Assembly: GCF_963678635.1 (NCBI RefSeq)
Contig: NC_087065.1
Coordinates: 61,530,754-61,594,753 of the forward strand
Length of the DNA: 64,000 nt
Direction: 5' to 3'
Source: Symsagittifera roscoffensis
Lineage: Eukaryota; Xenacoelomorpha; Acoela; Convolutidae
Shown piece after piece: positions 44,244-53,679 of this stretch. Position numbers and translations under genes: made by a program. The notes below the pieces were generated by a model that saw nothing but the letters and a program-made list of their open reading frames with translations, was not told where the DNA came from and ran no database searches. Position 1 is the first letter of the stretch, and every line of letters starts with the position of its first letter.

Positions 44244-45069
44244 ATTCGATTCGAATATGGACCTTTTTTTTGAAGTCTACATATTGTAGACAGGGGCCGG
44301 ATAATTGAGTATTGCTTTCCTGTGTTGTATTGACAACAGTGTTCAGCATGAAACAGCTATCGAATTCTGAACTTTCATTTAAAATTCTCGTTGTGAACTC
44401 ATCACAATCGTGGATAGCAAATATTTTATCCTCGTATCCTTGAATATCAGTTACTGCATAGCCTAGTACACACTTGTTTAGTGTGACAGGATGATCTTTT
44501 TGATTCTCAATTAGGATAGGTAGGCTTTGCTCAATTTGAGTACAAACTGTATTAATGAAAACCAATTCGGTTTTAGTTGTATTTTTATGAGGCAGGAATG
44601 TAGTCCCTTTTTCGAAGTATGAATTTGGTTCAGCCAAGTGTTTGTATAAGTATGTAGAGCGTGCTGGAATGAACAAGGGTTCTTTCAAGTTAATTGAGAC
44701 AATTTTTGAAACGTTAGGATATTCTTTATCGTTGTTCATCAACCCGTAGGATATTACACCTTCTTTTGATTTGAGCTCAACTGCGGGGATATCAAAGTAG
44801 AGAGCTTTTAAGAAGAGATGACAAAAGTCTACTCCTAACAGATTAGCAGTCTTTTCTTCAGTTATCCACACTTTGTGGTTAGATGGATATTTTCCATCAG
44901 TGTCGAAACAAGATTGAATAGATGTATGGCCAAACATACGTATATCAGATCCATTATAAGTCTTTGCTTTAATTTTGGATCGGTAAATTGTCATTTTTTG
45001 ACCTAATTTTTCCAATTCTTGATAAGTTGGGTAGTTTATGATACTACAAGTTGATCCTGGATCAATCAT
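44212..45069 (-). CDS. pol: retroviral-type aspartic protease and linker
   Basis: 285 codons from ATG. The frame is open upstream to the gag end. The active site is IDPGSTCSII (Asp-Pro-Gly in place of the common Asp-Ser/Thr-Gly), and a LLGVDFC segment matches the second conserved protease element. The final ~20 residues before the stop appear to start the macro domain (CLQYVDF), which then continues in the next frame beyond an A8 run at about 44268-44276. The linker of about 150 residues has no known domain. Confidence 0.85.
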   Translation of the reverse strand: MIDPGSTCSIINYPTYQELEKLGQKMTIYRSKIKAKTYNGSDIRMFGHTSIQSCFDTDGKYPSNHKVWITEEKTANLLGVDFCHLFLKALYFDIPAVELKSKEGVISYGLMNNDKEYPNVSKIVSINLKEPLFIPARSTYLYKHLAEPNSYFEKGTTFLPHKNTTKTELVFINTVCTQIEQSLPILIENQKDHPVTLNKCVLGYAVTDIQGYEDKIFAIHDCDEFTTRILNESSEFDSCFMLNTVVNTTQESNTQLSGPCLQYVDFKKKVHIRIEYAHCPYNLCR

Positions 45070-45179
45070 GAATTCAATTTCAAGTCCACTATTATTATTT
45101 TTGTCTCCGGTGGCAAAATGATATAAGCTAAGATATATCCTTGATTTAGGATTACTATCATCGCTTGGTTTCGGAGACT

Positions 45180-45205
45180 TTAATAGTTTAAAGAAAAAAA
45201 ATCAG
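45180..45205 (-). promoter_or_regulatory. candidate -1 frameshift site gag/pro
   Basis: Eight T residues (minus strand, 45194-45201) form T TTT TTT in the gag frame, four codons before the gag stop. The protease frame is -1 relative to gag and open through here. This fits programmed -1 slippage. A downstream stem-loop or pseudoknot was not worked out. Confidence 0.6.
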
Positions 45206-46571
45206 TGATAGCATCACAGTAATTGACTTCTTCCTCAACCCAGTGGGTAGTTTCAGACTGTATTTGATTCGATCTAAAATTTGGTGATTGAGATCGCGTT
45301 GAGTCTCGACTGTTATTGCTATTATAGCTTCCAGTGTTATATGGTCGACCTCTAGGGTTACTATTGAATTGCCTATTTTCTTGGTCGTAGAACTGTTTAG
45401 CAACTTGTTCATTTTCTCTGAATTTGTTTTCTCTGGGATACCTATCATCATAGGTTTGGGGTCTTTTGTTATTGAAAGACGATTGTGCATTAGCCTTTTG
45501 GAAATTGTTTCCGTTATAGTTATAATTATGGCGAATGCCATAGTTATTTTGGCTAGGATTTGAATTGTTAGTAGATCTGTTTTGGTTATCCCAAAACCGG
45601 TTGCTTGGGTTAGGGTTACTCTGGTTAGGGAAGTTATTCGGTCTTGGATTTCGTTTATAATCAGTTTCAAATGAAACTCTTCGTTCATTTTTTGTTGTGA
45701 GCTCTTTCCTCAACTTATTTACTTCGTCCTGAACTTGCTTTTTTGAACATCTAGATATAGAATGTCCATTCATTCTACAATATTCGCAGAATCGTGTACT
45801 ATTAGGTCTTCCCTTGATGTCAGGGTGACGTCGTTGAAATGAAGTCTGGTCATTGATTGCACTAACTTCTTGATTCTTGATCAATTTAGTTAGTTCTTCA
45901 ATTTGAGTCATTTTATCCGTTGTTGACTTATTAGCAGGATCAGTAGCAACAATGAATGTTAGATCCTTAGTGATTACATGATTTGTGAATTGATCCCAAT
46001 TGGCATTTGGATGCTCTATCATGTATTCATGAGCTTTTTGTTTAAGGGCTAGAGGTCTTAGTCCCTTAATTGAGAAATCGATATACTTTTGACTTCTTTG
46101 TCTGGTTTGTATAGTTCTCTCAGCATTTTGAGCAGCTTCATCAACATGAACTGTTACATCAATACTTTCCGGCCATCCTCTATCTACAGAAGATTTAATT
46201 CTGTGGAAGTAATTTTTTATTAATTCGCCATCTTGGCGAGCTGCATTTTCAGCATCAATTCTATGTTTGAATTGATCTCGTCCGTCAGTGAATCTGTTTA
46301 GGAAGAGATCTTTGAGTTGTGCCCATGTGGTAGCATTGGTTACATTATCATTGAACCATTCAAGAGATGTATCAGTTAACAATGATCCGAATAGGGATCG
46401 TTGTCTGCTATCATAGCTGCGTCGTGCATCATTATCAGCAGGTCTTTGACCTAATGAGAAAAGAATTTTGTTTTCAACTGAATTCCAAAATGCTGTAGCA
46501 TTTTGGTTCGGATCGTTTCCCGAAAATGTCATTAAAGACAAGTTGGGATGGGATATTGGGGTATCAGCCAT
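45180..46571 (-). CDS. gag: Gag-like polyprotein with CCHC zinc knuckle
   Basis: 463 codons. Residues about 60-200 have a capsid-like helical pattern (WNSVENKI, WAQLKDLFLNRF, IKNYFHRIKSSVDRGW). A CCHC knuckle (CEYCRMNGHSISRC) lies near 263-276. The rest is Asn/Arg/Ser/Gln-rich, typical of nucleic-acid-binding tails. The ATG at 46571 is about 220 nt after the primer-binding site. The stop is overlapped by a slippery T run. Confidence 0.9.
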   Translation of the reverse strand: MADTPISHPNLSLMTFSGNDPNQNATAFWNSVENKILFSLGQRPADNDARRSYDSRQRSLFGSLLTDTSLEWFNDNVTNATTWAQLKDLFLNRFTDGRDQFKHRIDAENAARQDGELIKNYFHRIKSSVDRGWPESIDVTVHVDEAAQNAERTIQTRQRSQKYIDFSIKGLRPLALKQKAHEYMIEHPNANWDQFTNHVITKDLTFIVATDPANKSTTDKMTQIEELTKLIKNQEVSAINDQTSFQRRHPDIKGRPNSTRFCEYCRMNGHSISRCSKKQVQDEVNKLRKELTTKNERRVSFETDYKRNPRPNNFPNQSNPNPSNRFWDNQNRSTNNSNPSQNNYGIRHNYNYNGNNFQKANAQSSFNNKRPQTYDDRYPRENKFRENEQVAKQFYDQENRQFNSNPRGRPYNTGSYNSNNSRDSTRSQSPNFRSNQIQSETTHWVEEEVNYCDAITDFFSLNY

Positions 46572-46773
46572 TTTATATTTAGTTTAGAACTTAAAAAGAA
46601 AGATAGAAAAGTTTATAAATTTGTTTAGAAAACTTAAATTTCCGATTTGGAAATTTATTACTTCTCTTTATTTGTAAGAGAAATTTCAACAATTCTCCAG
46701 TTTGAGAATTGGAATCTTTGCTTTTTATCTCTTTTTGAGACTTAAGCAATCTTTGCGAATTTTTAGAAGGTGA

Positions 46774-46791
46774 GCCTCACTGGTCGTACCA
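46774..46791 (-). other. primer-binding site
   Basis: TGGTACGACCAGTGAGGC on the minus strand, beginning 3 nt after the 5' LTR. TGG pairs with the CCA end of a tRNA. I cannot name the tRNA. Confidence 0.6.
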
Positions 46792-46794
46792 ATT

Positions 46795-47470
46795 TATTAC
46801 GCTAGCAAAACTATAGACGTCGGACAAAACGCTTGCTAGGAATAAAGGGTCCTTTCTACTTTCTATCTTAGAAAGTAAATCTAAAATTCGCTGAAACATA
46901 TTTTATTAGAAAAAGAAGTTAGTATGAATTTACAGCAAGTTGCCTTTTGACTCAATATCTATTTTAACGGTGAGATTAGAGATATTTTTACTGAGAGTAG
47001 ATATTATTTTAGAGATTGGTTGGGGTGGTAGAAGAGAGTGGTGTTGGTGTTAGAAGAGATATTGTTGGGAATCTAGAGAGGGAGGTTGTGGTGTTAGAAG
47101 AGATATTGTTGGGAATGAATTTCCGTAGTTTTGAGCTTCTATTTATACTCAGATGGGGAAATCACGCCACTTTTCGTATCAAATGAGAAGTTACTTCTTA
47201 ACTTCGTATTCTCTATTCGTACATTCGTATTTTACGAGAAGAAGGTTTCGTATGGTCGTATTTTACGAGAGGAATCGTTAATATTCGCATTGAATGAGAA
47301 TAGTCGTTTCAATTCTCAATGCTTAAAACGTTATACGAATTATTCCAATAGCATTCCCCTTCCTTTTGCAAGGGAATAAAAACATATTTCTTTTGGTGGT
47401 GGCGGCGGCGTCACATTTTGTGAACGCAGTAAAATAATTCATGTTTCTGTTTCTATTTGAAATCAGAACA
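46795..47470 (-). repeat. 5' LTR (676 bp) with promoter and poly(A) signal
   Basis: TATAAATA at 47140-47147 puts the expected start near 47115. AATAAA at 46902-46907 gives the poly(A) signal. This implies U3 of about 355 bp, R of about 230 and U5 of about 90. It differs from the 3' LTR at about five positions. An 82-codon plus-strand frame seen in both LTRs is antisense to R/U3 and is not taken as a gene. Confidence 0.95.
47140..47147 (-). promoter_or_regulatory. LTR TATA box
   Basis: TATAAATA in the 5' LTR, the same in the 3' LTR at 34122-34129. It is the clearest core promoter in the window and points towards gag. Confidence 0.7.
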
Positions 47471-47565
47471 AATAAATTTGGTCGACCAAAAAAATATCGA
47501 CTAAATTTTCGAAATTTTTTTGAAAATCGACCCCCCTCGAGAAAATCCGTGATCCGCCCCTGCAC
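47471..47565. mobile_element. hAT-like element, right part
   Basis: It starts with the AATA target duplication and ends at ATCCGCCCCTG (about 47555-47565), the inverted partner of the left end at 33486. C-rich 'gacccccctcgag' near the right end matches 'ggggggacac' near the left. It shows that the LTR element jumped into an older DNA transposon remnant. Confidence 0.5.
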
Positions 47566-47967
47566 GATGCTTTCATGAAAGTCATGAAGACGCCAAACAA
47601 GTTTTAGAGCGTGCGAGCGATGAGTGAAAGAACAGCCTGAAATTATCGCCGCTTCTAATTATTGATATTCAGCATTGCTTTACATCGTAATGCGACAACT
47701 GGCAACATAAGACAACTCGCGTTAAAAGACAATTCGCAATATACTCACCGCCGCAATCTCGCCAACGTGTTGCCAGCATGCCAGCAGAAGGTAATTTTTT
47801 ATACAAAATCTATAGCCATTCACCAGCATCCTTAAGCCAAAATTCGTAAGTAACAAATTAATTTTCAAACTTTGCCAGTTGTCGCTTTCCTGAAATTTTG
47901 CGGGTTATCTTTTGCTATGAGTTGTCTTTTGTAGCTAGTTGTTGCGGTACCGCTTTACACTGATTAC

Positions 47968-48352
47968 CATCTTCAGTTCTGATAACTGCAGGTTTATTCA
48001 TTGACTGTTTCAGTTCTTCCGCTCGAGTCAAATACTGTTCCATACGCTTCATCATTTCAACAGCACCTGAGTCATTCATTCTCGCTCCCCCGTCATCTCT
48101 CGGGACATTTGCCGACACCGCAGTTCCTCCTGAGGCGCCGCTTACATGCATTAACAACAATTTTAAGGCCTCAATAGCGTCAATGTAACGATAGAAAGCG
48201 AAATCAGTCTCGCCCTTACGATCAGCATCAACTGCCAATTTTGCATTTTCAGCCACTTTCTCAGAGAGAAATTTCAACTGTTCAGTTTCTGACTCCTCCG
48301 TTTCTGAAATTAAGTCATCTGAGTTTGGATCTGGAGGAGGCAAAGATGACAT
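47968..48352 (-). CDS. CAPN7: calpain-7 exon 1 (first MIT)
   Basis: Residues 1-128. The ATG at 48352 is the first in frame; the leader upstream is A/T-rich. After an acidic start (DSDD-like), residues about 22-75 give an MIT helix pair (LSEKVAENAKLAVDADRKG, AFYRYIDAIEALKLLL), and residues about 97-116 give the third helix (MMKRMEQYLTRAEELK). The donor is GATG|GTAATC at 47967. Phase 1 agrees with exon 2. It is separated from exon 2 by the LTR element. Confidence 0.85.
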
Positions 48353-48634
48353 TTTCTAACTAAAAAAAATCACTCTAAAGAGAACCCTAGAGGTAATGGA
48401 AAGGCGAATAATCAGATTCTCTGTATCACAAATTTCAATATCCCTCCCAATAGAAGCTGTCCTAAGGACTACAGAGTAACAATTTCAAATCTCCTTTCAG
48501 AAGAGAACAGTATTAATTAAACTAGGCAATGCAGATGCGCATTCCCCAGTTTGGTGCTCTGATATACAAGAGGATCGAAGCGCGGCTAACCTAGGTGCCG
48601 GAATTCAATCGTTCTTCAACCCGCTGAAGGATTA

Positions 48635-48850
48635 CTACGCAACTCGACTGCCATACGAAATGAACTCTTCAGCATCATCACCTGGTCTGTCACTTACATC
48701 TTCGTCAATTTTACTTATTCTTGCTCTATTAACAACATTTGAATTGGGTCCAGACCACCTATCAATTTTCATATATCTTCCCATTGCCGCGGACATCCAT
48801 TTTGCGCCTCGAAAAACTTTTATCAGACGCAAAAAAGCGGACTGGATACG
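48635..48850 (-). CDS. coding-like patch, possible exon
   Basis: An open frame of about 70 codons with higher GC than its surroundings, balanced composition (KWMSAAMGRYMKIDR, DEDVSDRPGDDAEEF) and a possible acceptor (gtatccag) at its start. It could be the last exon of a gene upstream of calpain-7. The plus strand of the same stretch is also open (48660-48857), so strand and reality are both in doubt. No domain recognised. Confidence 0.25.
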   Translation of the reverse strand, partial: RIQSAFLRLIKVFRGAKWMSAAMGRYMKIDRWSGPNSNVVNRARISKIDEDVSDRPGDDAEEFISYGSRVA

Positions 48851-48859
48851 AAACTAAAG

Positions 48860-49440
48860 ATCATCTTCAAAATAAAATCTACTCAGCTTATTCTAAATGC
48901 TTCAGAGCGGATTCCTCGAGAAACTATTTTCTCTGCATCTCGTCACCATATTCCGCAGGCTGTCATCGTTTCTTTGTATTTGAACTAAGTGAAAAAACAA
49001 AGAAACTAGCTAAGCAAAGTAATAACAGAAGGATTACTGATCCACTTTTTCAAACAGAAATCAAGTTCAAGACGGCCAAAGAAAAATAAAATCATTGACG
49101 ATAGATCTTCAAAACTTCGTAAACCATCCAATCAATTTTAATGGCATAAAGATCTTAAAGAAGAGAGATAGGGCAGATTCTTTAAAGACACTCAACTAAG
49201 AACACAAAAAGCAATAATGCTCAAAATAGAAAAAAAAACAAAAAAAGCTCTAACACTCAGCTTAGCTGAAACTTTATAACACTGGAAATCAAAAAATTAT
49301 TGAATAAGTTAAATTGTCAAATGCCTACGGTCCAAACAGTCTTTGCAAGGCTCTTTAGCCAGGTAGCTACTTTCTAGCAACCACATTTTTTAGTTATCAG
49401 TAAACATTTGTTAAAAAGACAATCAGTTAAAAAGACAACA
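48860..49440. other. gene-free stretch
   Basis: AT-rich. A plus-strand frame (48739-49089) is Lys/Ser-rich and unrecognised. I see no repeat signature strong enough to name. Confidence 0.4.
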
Positions 49441-50180
49441 AATCTCAAGTTATAGAGTATTTTCAAAAACATTGCTAGCTGTGGCTTTCCTGAAAAATTG
49501 CGATTTATCTTTTGTTACGAGTCGTCTTTTGTCACGAGTTTTCTTTTGGCGAATTGGTAAATGGCAAAATGACATAGCGATAACGCAATGTTCCAAAAAA
49601 ATAAACAATGTTCCAAAATGTTCCAAAAAAAGCAATGTTCCAAAAAATTTTATAAAATCGACAAAAATAAGCAGACAAACAAAAAGCAAAATATTCAATT
49701 TTTTCCGGACCAAAAATTGAGTTCTTAACATACTGCAAAAAAGTCCATTCGGGACTCAAACTACAGATCTTGAGGAGCAAAGGCAATAACGCTACCGCTA
49801 GAACAAGTGGTACGAAGTCTTCAAGTGTTAAGATGCAACACAGGCGAAGCAGACCATCGCAATTACTAGCGAACAGCGACAAAAAAGCAGCTCAATAAAA
49901 TGAGATAAGAAAAACTACAATCAACCTGGAATTAATAAAATTTTTGCCACGTGTCGCAATTGAACCAGCGACGTCGAGATTTTGAATCACACCCCTCTCA
50001 GTCAGGGACACTTAACGATCGGCAAACACTAGCCACAAATTAAGCAGAGAACAGATGCTATGAAATTTCTAATGCTACATATTCGATTAAAGCAAAAGTG
50101 CCACCAAATAAGCGAAAACTCTTAATGAACAATTTTATTTGCGAGTTAGGTCGGACAAAAAGTCACAGTCATACACTACA
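49440..50180 (-). repeat. SINE-like composite with tRNA-like modules
   Basis: 49750-49806 read on the minus strand has CTAGCGGTAGCG (A-box-like) and a B-box-like GAGTCC region; 49958-50023 has a second, different tRNA-like segment ending GGTTCAATTGC. The block ends with 'tttgcgagttagg...acactacactcgcc', which recurs at 16480-16580, 26060-26220 and 52350-52405. A short 'atgttccaaaa' repeat lies at 49588-49645. No gene. Confidence 0.6.
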
Positions 50181-50459
50181 CTCGCCGAAGTGAAAATAAA
50201 GCAGCTTTGTAACGAAATTGTTTAAAAGGAAACAAATCTCAGTTCCCCATTACAAGAAACTTACTCCCGCAAATGTGGGTGTAGTTAACACACCTTCCAA
50301 GTTTGAAAAAATAATAAAAAAAATTTTCAAGAAACTTTTTTTCTAGAACAAAACTACACAATCTGCAGAAAAAGTCACCTTCTTGCTTTTCATTCAATTT
50401 TGATGACCATTTCACTTATAACAAATTTTATACCTTACTTCGAGGATCAATTTGATGCA

Positions 50460-50840
50460 AATTTCAGCGAAGCCTTAAGCATAGTTACAGAGGCGAAAGT
50501 GTGCTTAACAGATATAAGTGAAAGCACGACAAAAAAGCAGCTCTACAAAGTGAATAAGCGTGGAATTGTAAGCAAATTATGAAAACTTTGGCAGCGCGAT
50601 TGATTCCAATCATTGATCTCAAGGTTAGGAGTCGCACGTCCTATCCACGGGCGCTTGAAGATGCAAAAACACTAGCAACAAGTAAAGAGGATAACGGATG
50701 CTATGAAAATTCCAATGCTACAGATCGTGATTATAGCAAAAGTGGCACCAAATGAGCAATTTTAATTGCGCGATAGAATGGAAAAACGTATGTTCATACT
50801 TATACACTGTCCACGCTAGCTCGCAAGTTATTATGAATAA
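50460..50840 (-). repeat. SINE-like composite copy
   Basis: It contains 'cagaggcgaaagtgtgc', a tRNA-like segment (about 50600-50670) and the 'gcaaaagtggcaccaaatgagc' tail shared with 16180, 25770 and 52800. Diverged from the other copies. Confidence 0.5.
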
Positions 50841-51840
50841 AATTCAGACCAGCCACCCAAAAAGATTTTTCTGTATACTTCACCACGTCACGTATACAAA
50901 CTGAAAGATGTCATATTTGTGTTGGACTATCCAGTTATCTCAAAATCACACCAGTGACCGAGGCTTCAAAAATGGCTTCAACTGTTAACAACTGAGTGAA
51001 AAAATCCAAACTAATTTTCGCTCATTACTAAATTTAATCTCATTTCGCATTTTATTTGAGAGTTTCACACATTTGTTTTCGAGATGGAATTCGAGAAAGA
51101 TTTTTAAGCGGATGACAGCTACGATTATATGCAAATGTGTCCCACAAGGCATTTCTACGAAATTTTGTTTAATTTTCGAGTTCATGATGCACCACTATCA
51201 CTCCTTAAGTTTAAATACAACCCTACGCAGATGATTTTCAACCCATTTTTCAGTCAAGCAAATTCCTCTATTTTTATCTAAGTACTGCACCAGACTACCC
51301 CGATTATTAGCTTTTAGACCTCTTGTTTTTCATCATCAAAATGCTTTGCTAATCTTATCTCGTTTAACAGGTAGTTCAATGATAATCCCCAAGTAAAAAT
51401 AAGCAAAGCAATATATCAATTCCTTAAGAAAAGGACACCAAAATACTCGAAGTCTTCTTTGACACATACCTTAATTTCGCTGAGCACTATGGGCAAAGTT
51501 CAACAAATACGTCGCGCAGACTAGCTATTCTGAAGGCCTTAGCTGGACCAAACTGGAGTCATTAAAACACACGTTACTGGTAGCCTAAAACGCTTTGGCC
51601 ACACCATTTTTAGATTACGCATGCCCAGCATGTTCCCATGCCGCCAGTTTTGTGTCTTTCAGAACAGACAAGAATCACAACTACCGGCAATAAAAAATCT
51701 TAAGATGTAATTTACTAAGCAAGCACTAAGTTGTCAATACGTACCATTTCATAGCAAGAAACTATTTGATAGCAAAAAAATTGAATTTAAAAAACACCAC
51801 TTCCGAAAAGCCAAATGGGTTAATAGCAAAATGACAGAAC
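50840..51840. other. gene-free stretch
   Basis: AT-rich sequence between two SINE-like blocks. No gene, no clear repeat. Confidence 0.45.
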
Positions 51841-51844
51841 GACT

Positions 51845-52430
51845 ATGAATAATTATCAAAAATGTTACAAAAATTCCATTCTTCACAAATCAAGCCGACA
51901 AATGAGCAGACAAACGAAAACCCAATCTATCAATTTTTCCCGGACAACCTTCAGTTTTATACACAACAAAAAACAAGGACCAAACAGGACTCGAACTCCA
52001 GACCTTGAGAAGCAACGGCAACAACGCTACCGCTAGACCAAGTAAAAGAAGTCTTCAAGTGTTAAGATGCAACACCAGGCGAAGCAGCCCATCGCAATTA
52101 ATAGCGAGCAGCGACAAAAAAAGCAGCTCTATAAAATGAAGTAAGAAAAAATTCCAATCAGCTTTGAAAAAGTAAAAATTTTCGGTGTCGCAATTGAACC
52201 AGCGAAGTCGAGATTTTTAATCTCACGCCCCTCTCAGTCAGGGACGCTTAACGATTGGCAAAAATTTGCCACAAAAATGCAAAAAAAAAACAGATGCTAT
52301 GAAACTTTCAATGCTCTAGATCAAGGGTATAATAAAAGAGCCACTAAATGAGCACTTTATTTGCGAGTTAGGCAGGAAAAACTCACACTATTACACTACG
52401 CTCGCGGGTGCTTACATACAATTTCGTTTT
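51845..52430 (-). repeat. SINE-like composite copy
   Basis: 51986-52041 on the minus strand has CTTGGTCTAGCGGTAGCG (A box) and GAGTTCGAGTCC (B box), the clearest tRNA-derived head in the window. A second tRNA-like piece lies at 52190-52258. The sequence 'gaagcagcccatcgcaatta...gcgacaaaaaa' is shared with 49845-49895. Confidence 0.65.
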
Positions 52431-52564
52431 GTTTCACATTTGATTTCGTTATGTTTTATTTCATTACAGAACCGAAATCAATTTATCAGATGATTTTTTT
52501 TCGTCACCAATACTCTGCTAGCCCTGAAATTATCGGAGGCATCTACATGGATCCACACAAAATA

Positions 52565-53100
52565 TAGGCACAGAGGCAAAGCTGCACTTCGCAAACACTA
52601 GCGAGAACACGAAAAAAAGCAGCTTTATCAAGTGAAATAACAAAGATAGAAATGAGCCTCGAATTAGTAAAAATTTGCTACATATGAGCTTCCAACCTGG
52701 GACCTCGAGAATTGGAGAATAACAATTCTCGGCCACAAACGCTTAACTACGGGCAAACACTAGTCACAAATAATACAGGTACATATGCTTACAAATTGCC
52801 AAGGCCATGCAGCAAAAGTAGCACTAAATACATATACACTATTTTGTAAAAGTTTGGAATATAAACTGAAAGCATCCTCACTAACTATTAATGTACTAAA
52901 TTGGAAATCATAAAACCATATTATGTATAAATTATGCATTCAAAAACTTGGAAGATATACTGATTAAAAAATGTTCTGTGATTGAGTTTTTTTATTGTTA
53001 TGTTGTCTAAAACAAATAGCTTTTTTCGGTTCATTTGATGAATTTTAAAAAAAAGAAAGTCGTATAAAACTAACGCTCAGTTAAGTTCGCTAGTGTGAAA
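52565..53100 (-). repeat. SINE-like composite copy with hairpin motif
   Basis: It begins 'cagaggcaaagctgcac', a copy of the hairpin motif, passes a tRNA-like segment (52685-52755) and ends with the shared 'ttacaaattgccaaggcc...gcaaaagtagcac' tail. The same order of modules is seen near 14985-16590 and 25148-26230. Confidence 0.6.
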
Positions 53101-53419
53101 AAACATTAAGGAAAACCTTAGGAAATAAAAAATATATATATATATTTTCTTTTTCCTTCAAATTAGTGTCGTTCCTTGGGCGTGGTGTGATAAAAAGAAC
53201 TATACAAACGGTTCTGAAGAAGAATGCAAATAAATTATCGTTTTTAAAAAATCAAAAAACTTGGATTTTTCCAAAAAAAATTAAATTGTGCACAAATTTT
53301 TTTCTGTTAAAAACTTGCTAAGGAAGCGTTGCCTGAAGCTTTCAAAACTAGTTTTCGTTTAGTAAAATTTTATAATCCTAAACGACCAATTCTTGACTTG
53401 CTAAAATAACTTTGCTTAC

Positions 53420-53670
53420 TCGATGGCTTTACTAGCTCGAAATTAGATTAAAACCGGTTTTTCGCGACAAAGGAGAAATTTTTGAAAACTTTTTTATGTC
53501 ATTCGAATCAAGATTAGAAAATCTTATATACAATCTATCACTCGACCCATTCTGATGATTTTTTGTGGTACCTGATATTGCGTGGAAAACAAAAAAATGT
53601 AGAAAAAAACTAAAACACCCGAATATAAAGTTCCTCCGATTTTCAATGGTCGGAATAATAACTAAGGAAC
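53420..53670 (-). repeat. dispersed fragment of the 2.25 kb unit
   Basis: Reverse-orientation copy: 'aaaaccggtttttcgcgac', 'tgtggtacctgatattgcgtgg' and 'cgaatataaagttcctccg' match the array unit read backwards. Confidence 0.7.
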
Positions 53671-53679
53671 ACAGAAATC

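Larger units (their letters stand above)
33777..47470 (-). mobile_element. complex env-bearing Ty3/gypsy-type LTR retrotransposon
   Basis: 13,694 bp, transcribed right to left. Order on the minus strand: 5' LTR, primer-binding site, gag, protease, macro domain, RT, RNase H, integrase, an antisense gene, env, an accessory ORF, purine tract, 3' LTR. RT before integrase and a GPY/F-like tail place it in Ty3/gypsy. The LTRs differ at about 5 of 676 positions, so the insertion is young. Pol is broken by one in-frame stop (41982-41984) and one integrase frameshift (about 40930-40975). It lies in intron 1 of calpain-7 in the sense orientation, with its own poly(A) signals inside that intron. Confidence 0.95.
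16645..48352 (-). other. CAPN7: calpain-7 gene, 11 coding exons
   Basis: Calpain-7 is an atypical cytosolic calpain. Its MIT domains bind ESCRT-III proteins and it lacks the EF-hand domain of classical calpains. I joined 11 exons: 48352-47968, 33347-33253, 28933-28788, 28474-28299, 24267-24081, 23547-23141, 22886-22625, 21935-21589, 18226-18068, 17414-17236 and 16848-16645. All introns are GT-AG and all phases match, giving 2547 nt or 848 residues; the human protein is 813. Regions: MIT1 about 22-116, MIT2 about 129-205, protease core about 275-540, two C2-like domains about 545-848. The triad is present as Cys315, His482 and Asn502. Intron 1 (14.6 kb) holds a complete LTR element in the same orientation. 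The gene reads as intact and functional. Confidence 0.93.

Noticed and set aside
49450-49882. Overlapping minus-strand frames
   Set aside because: They lie in SINE-like repeat sequence with a tRNA-like module and are hydrophobic by T-richness alone.
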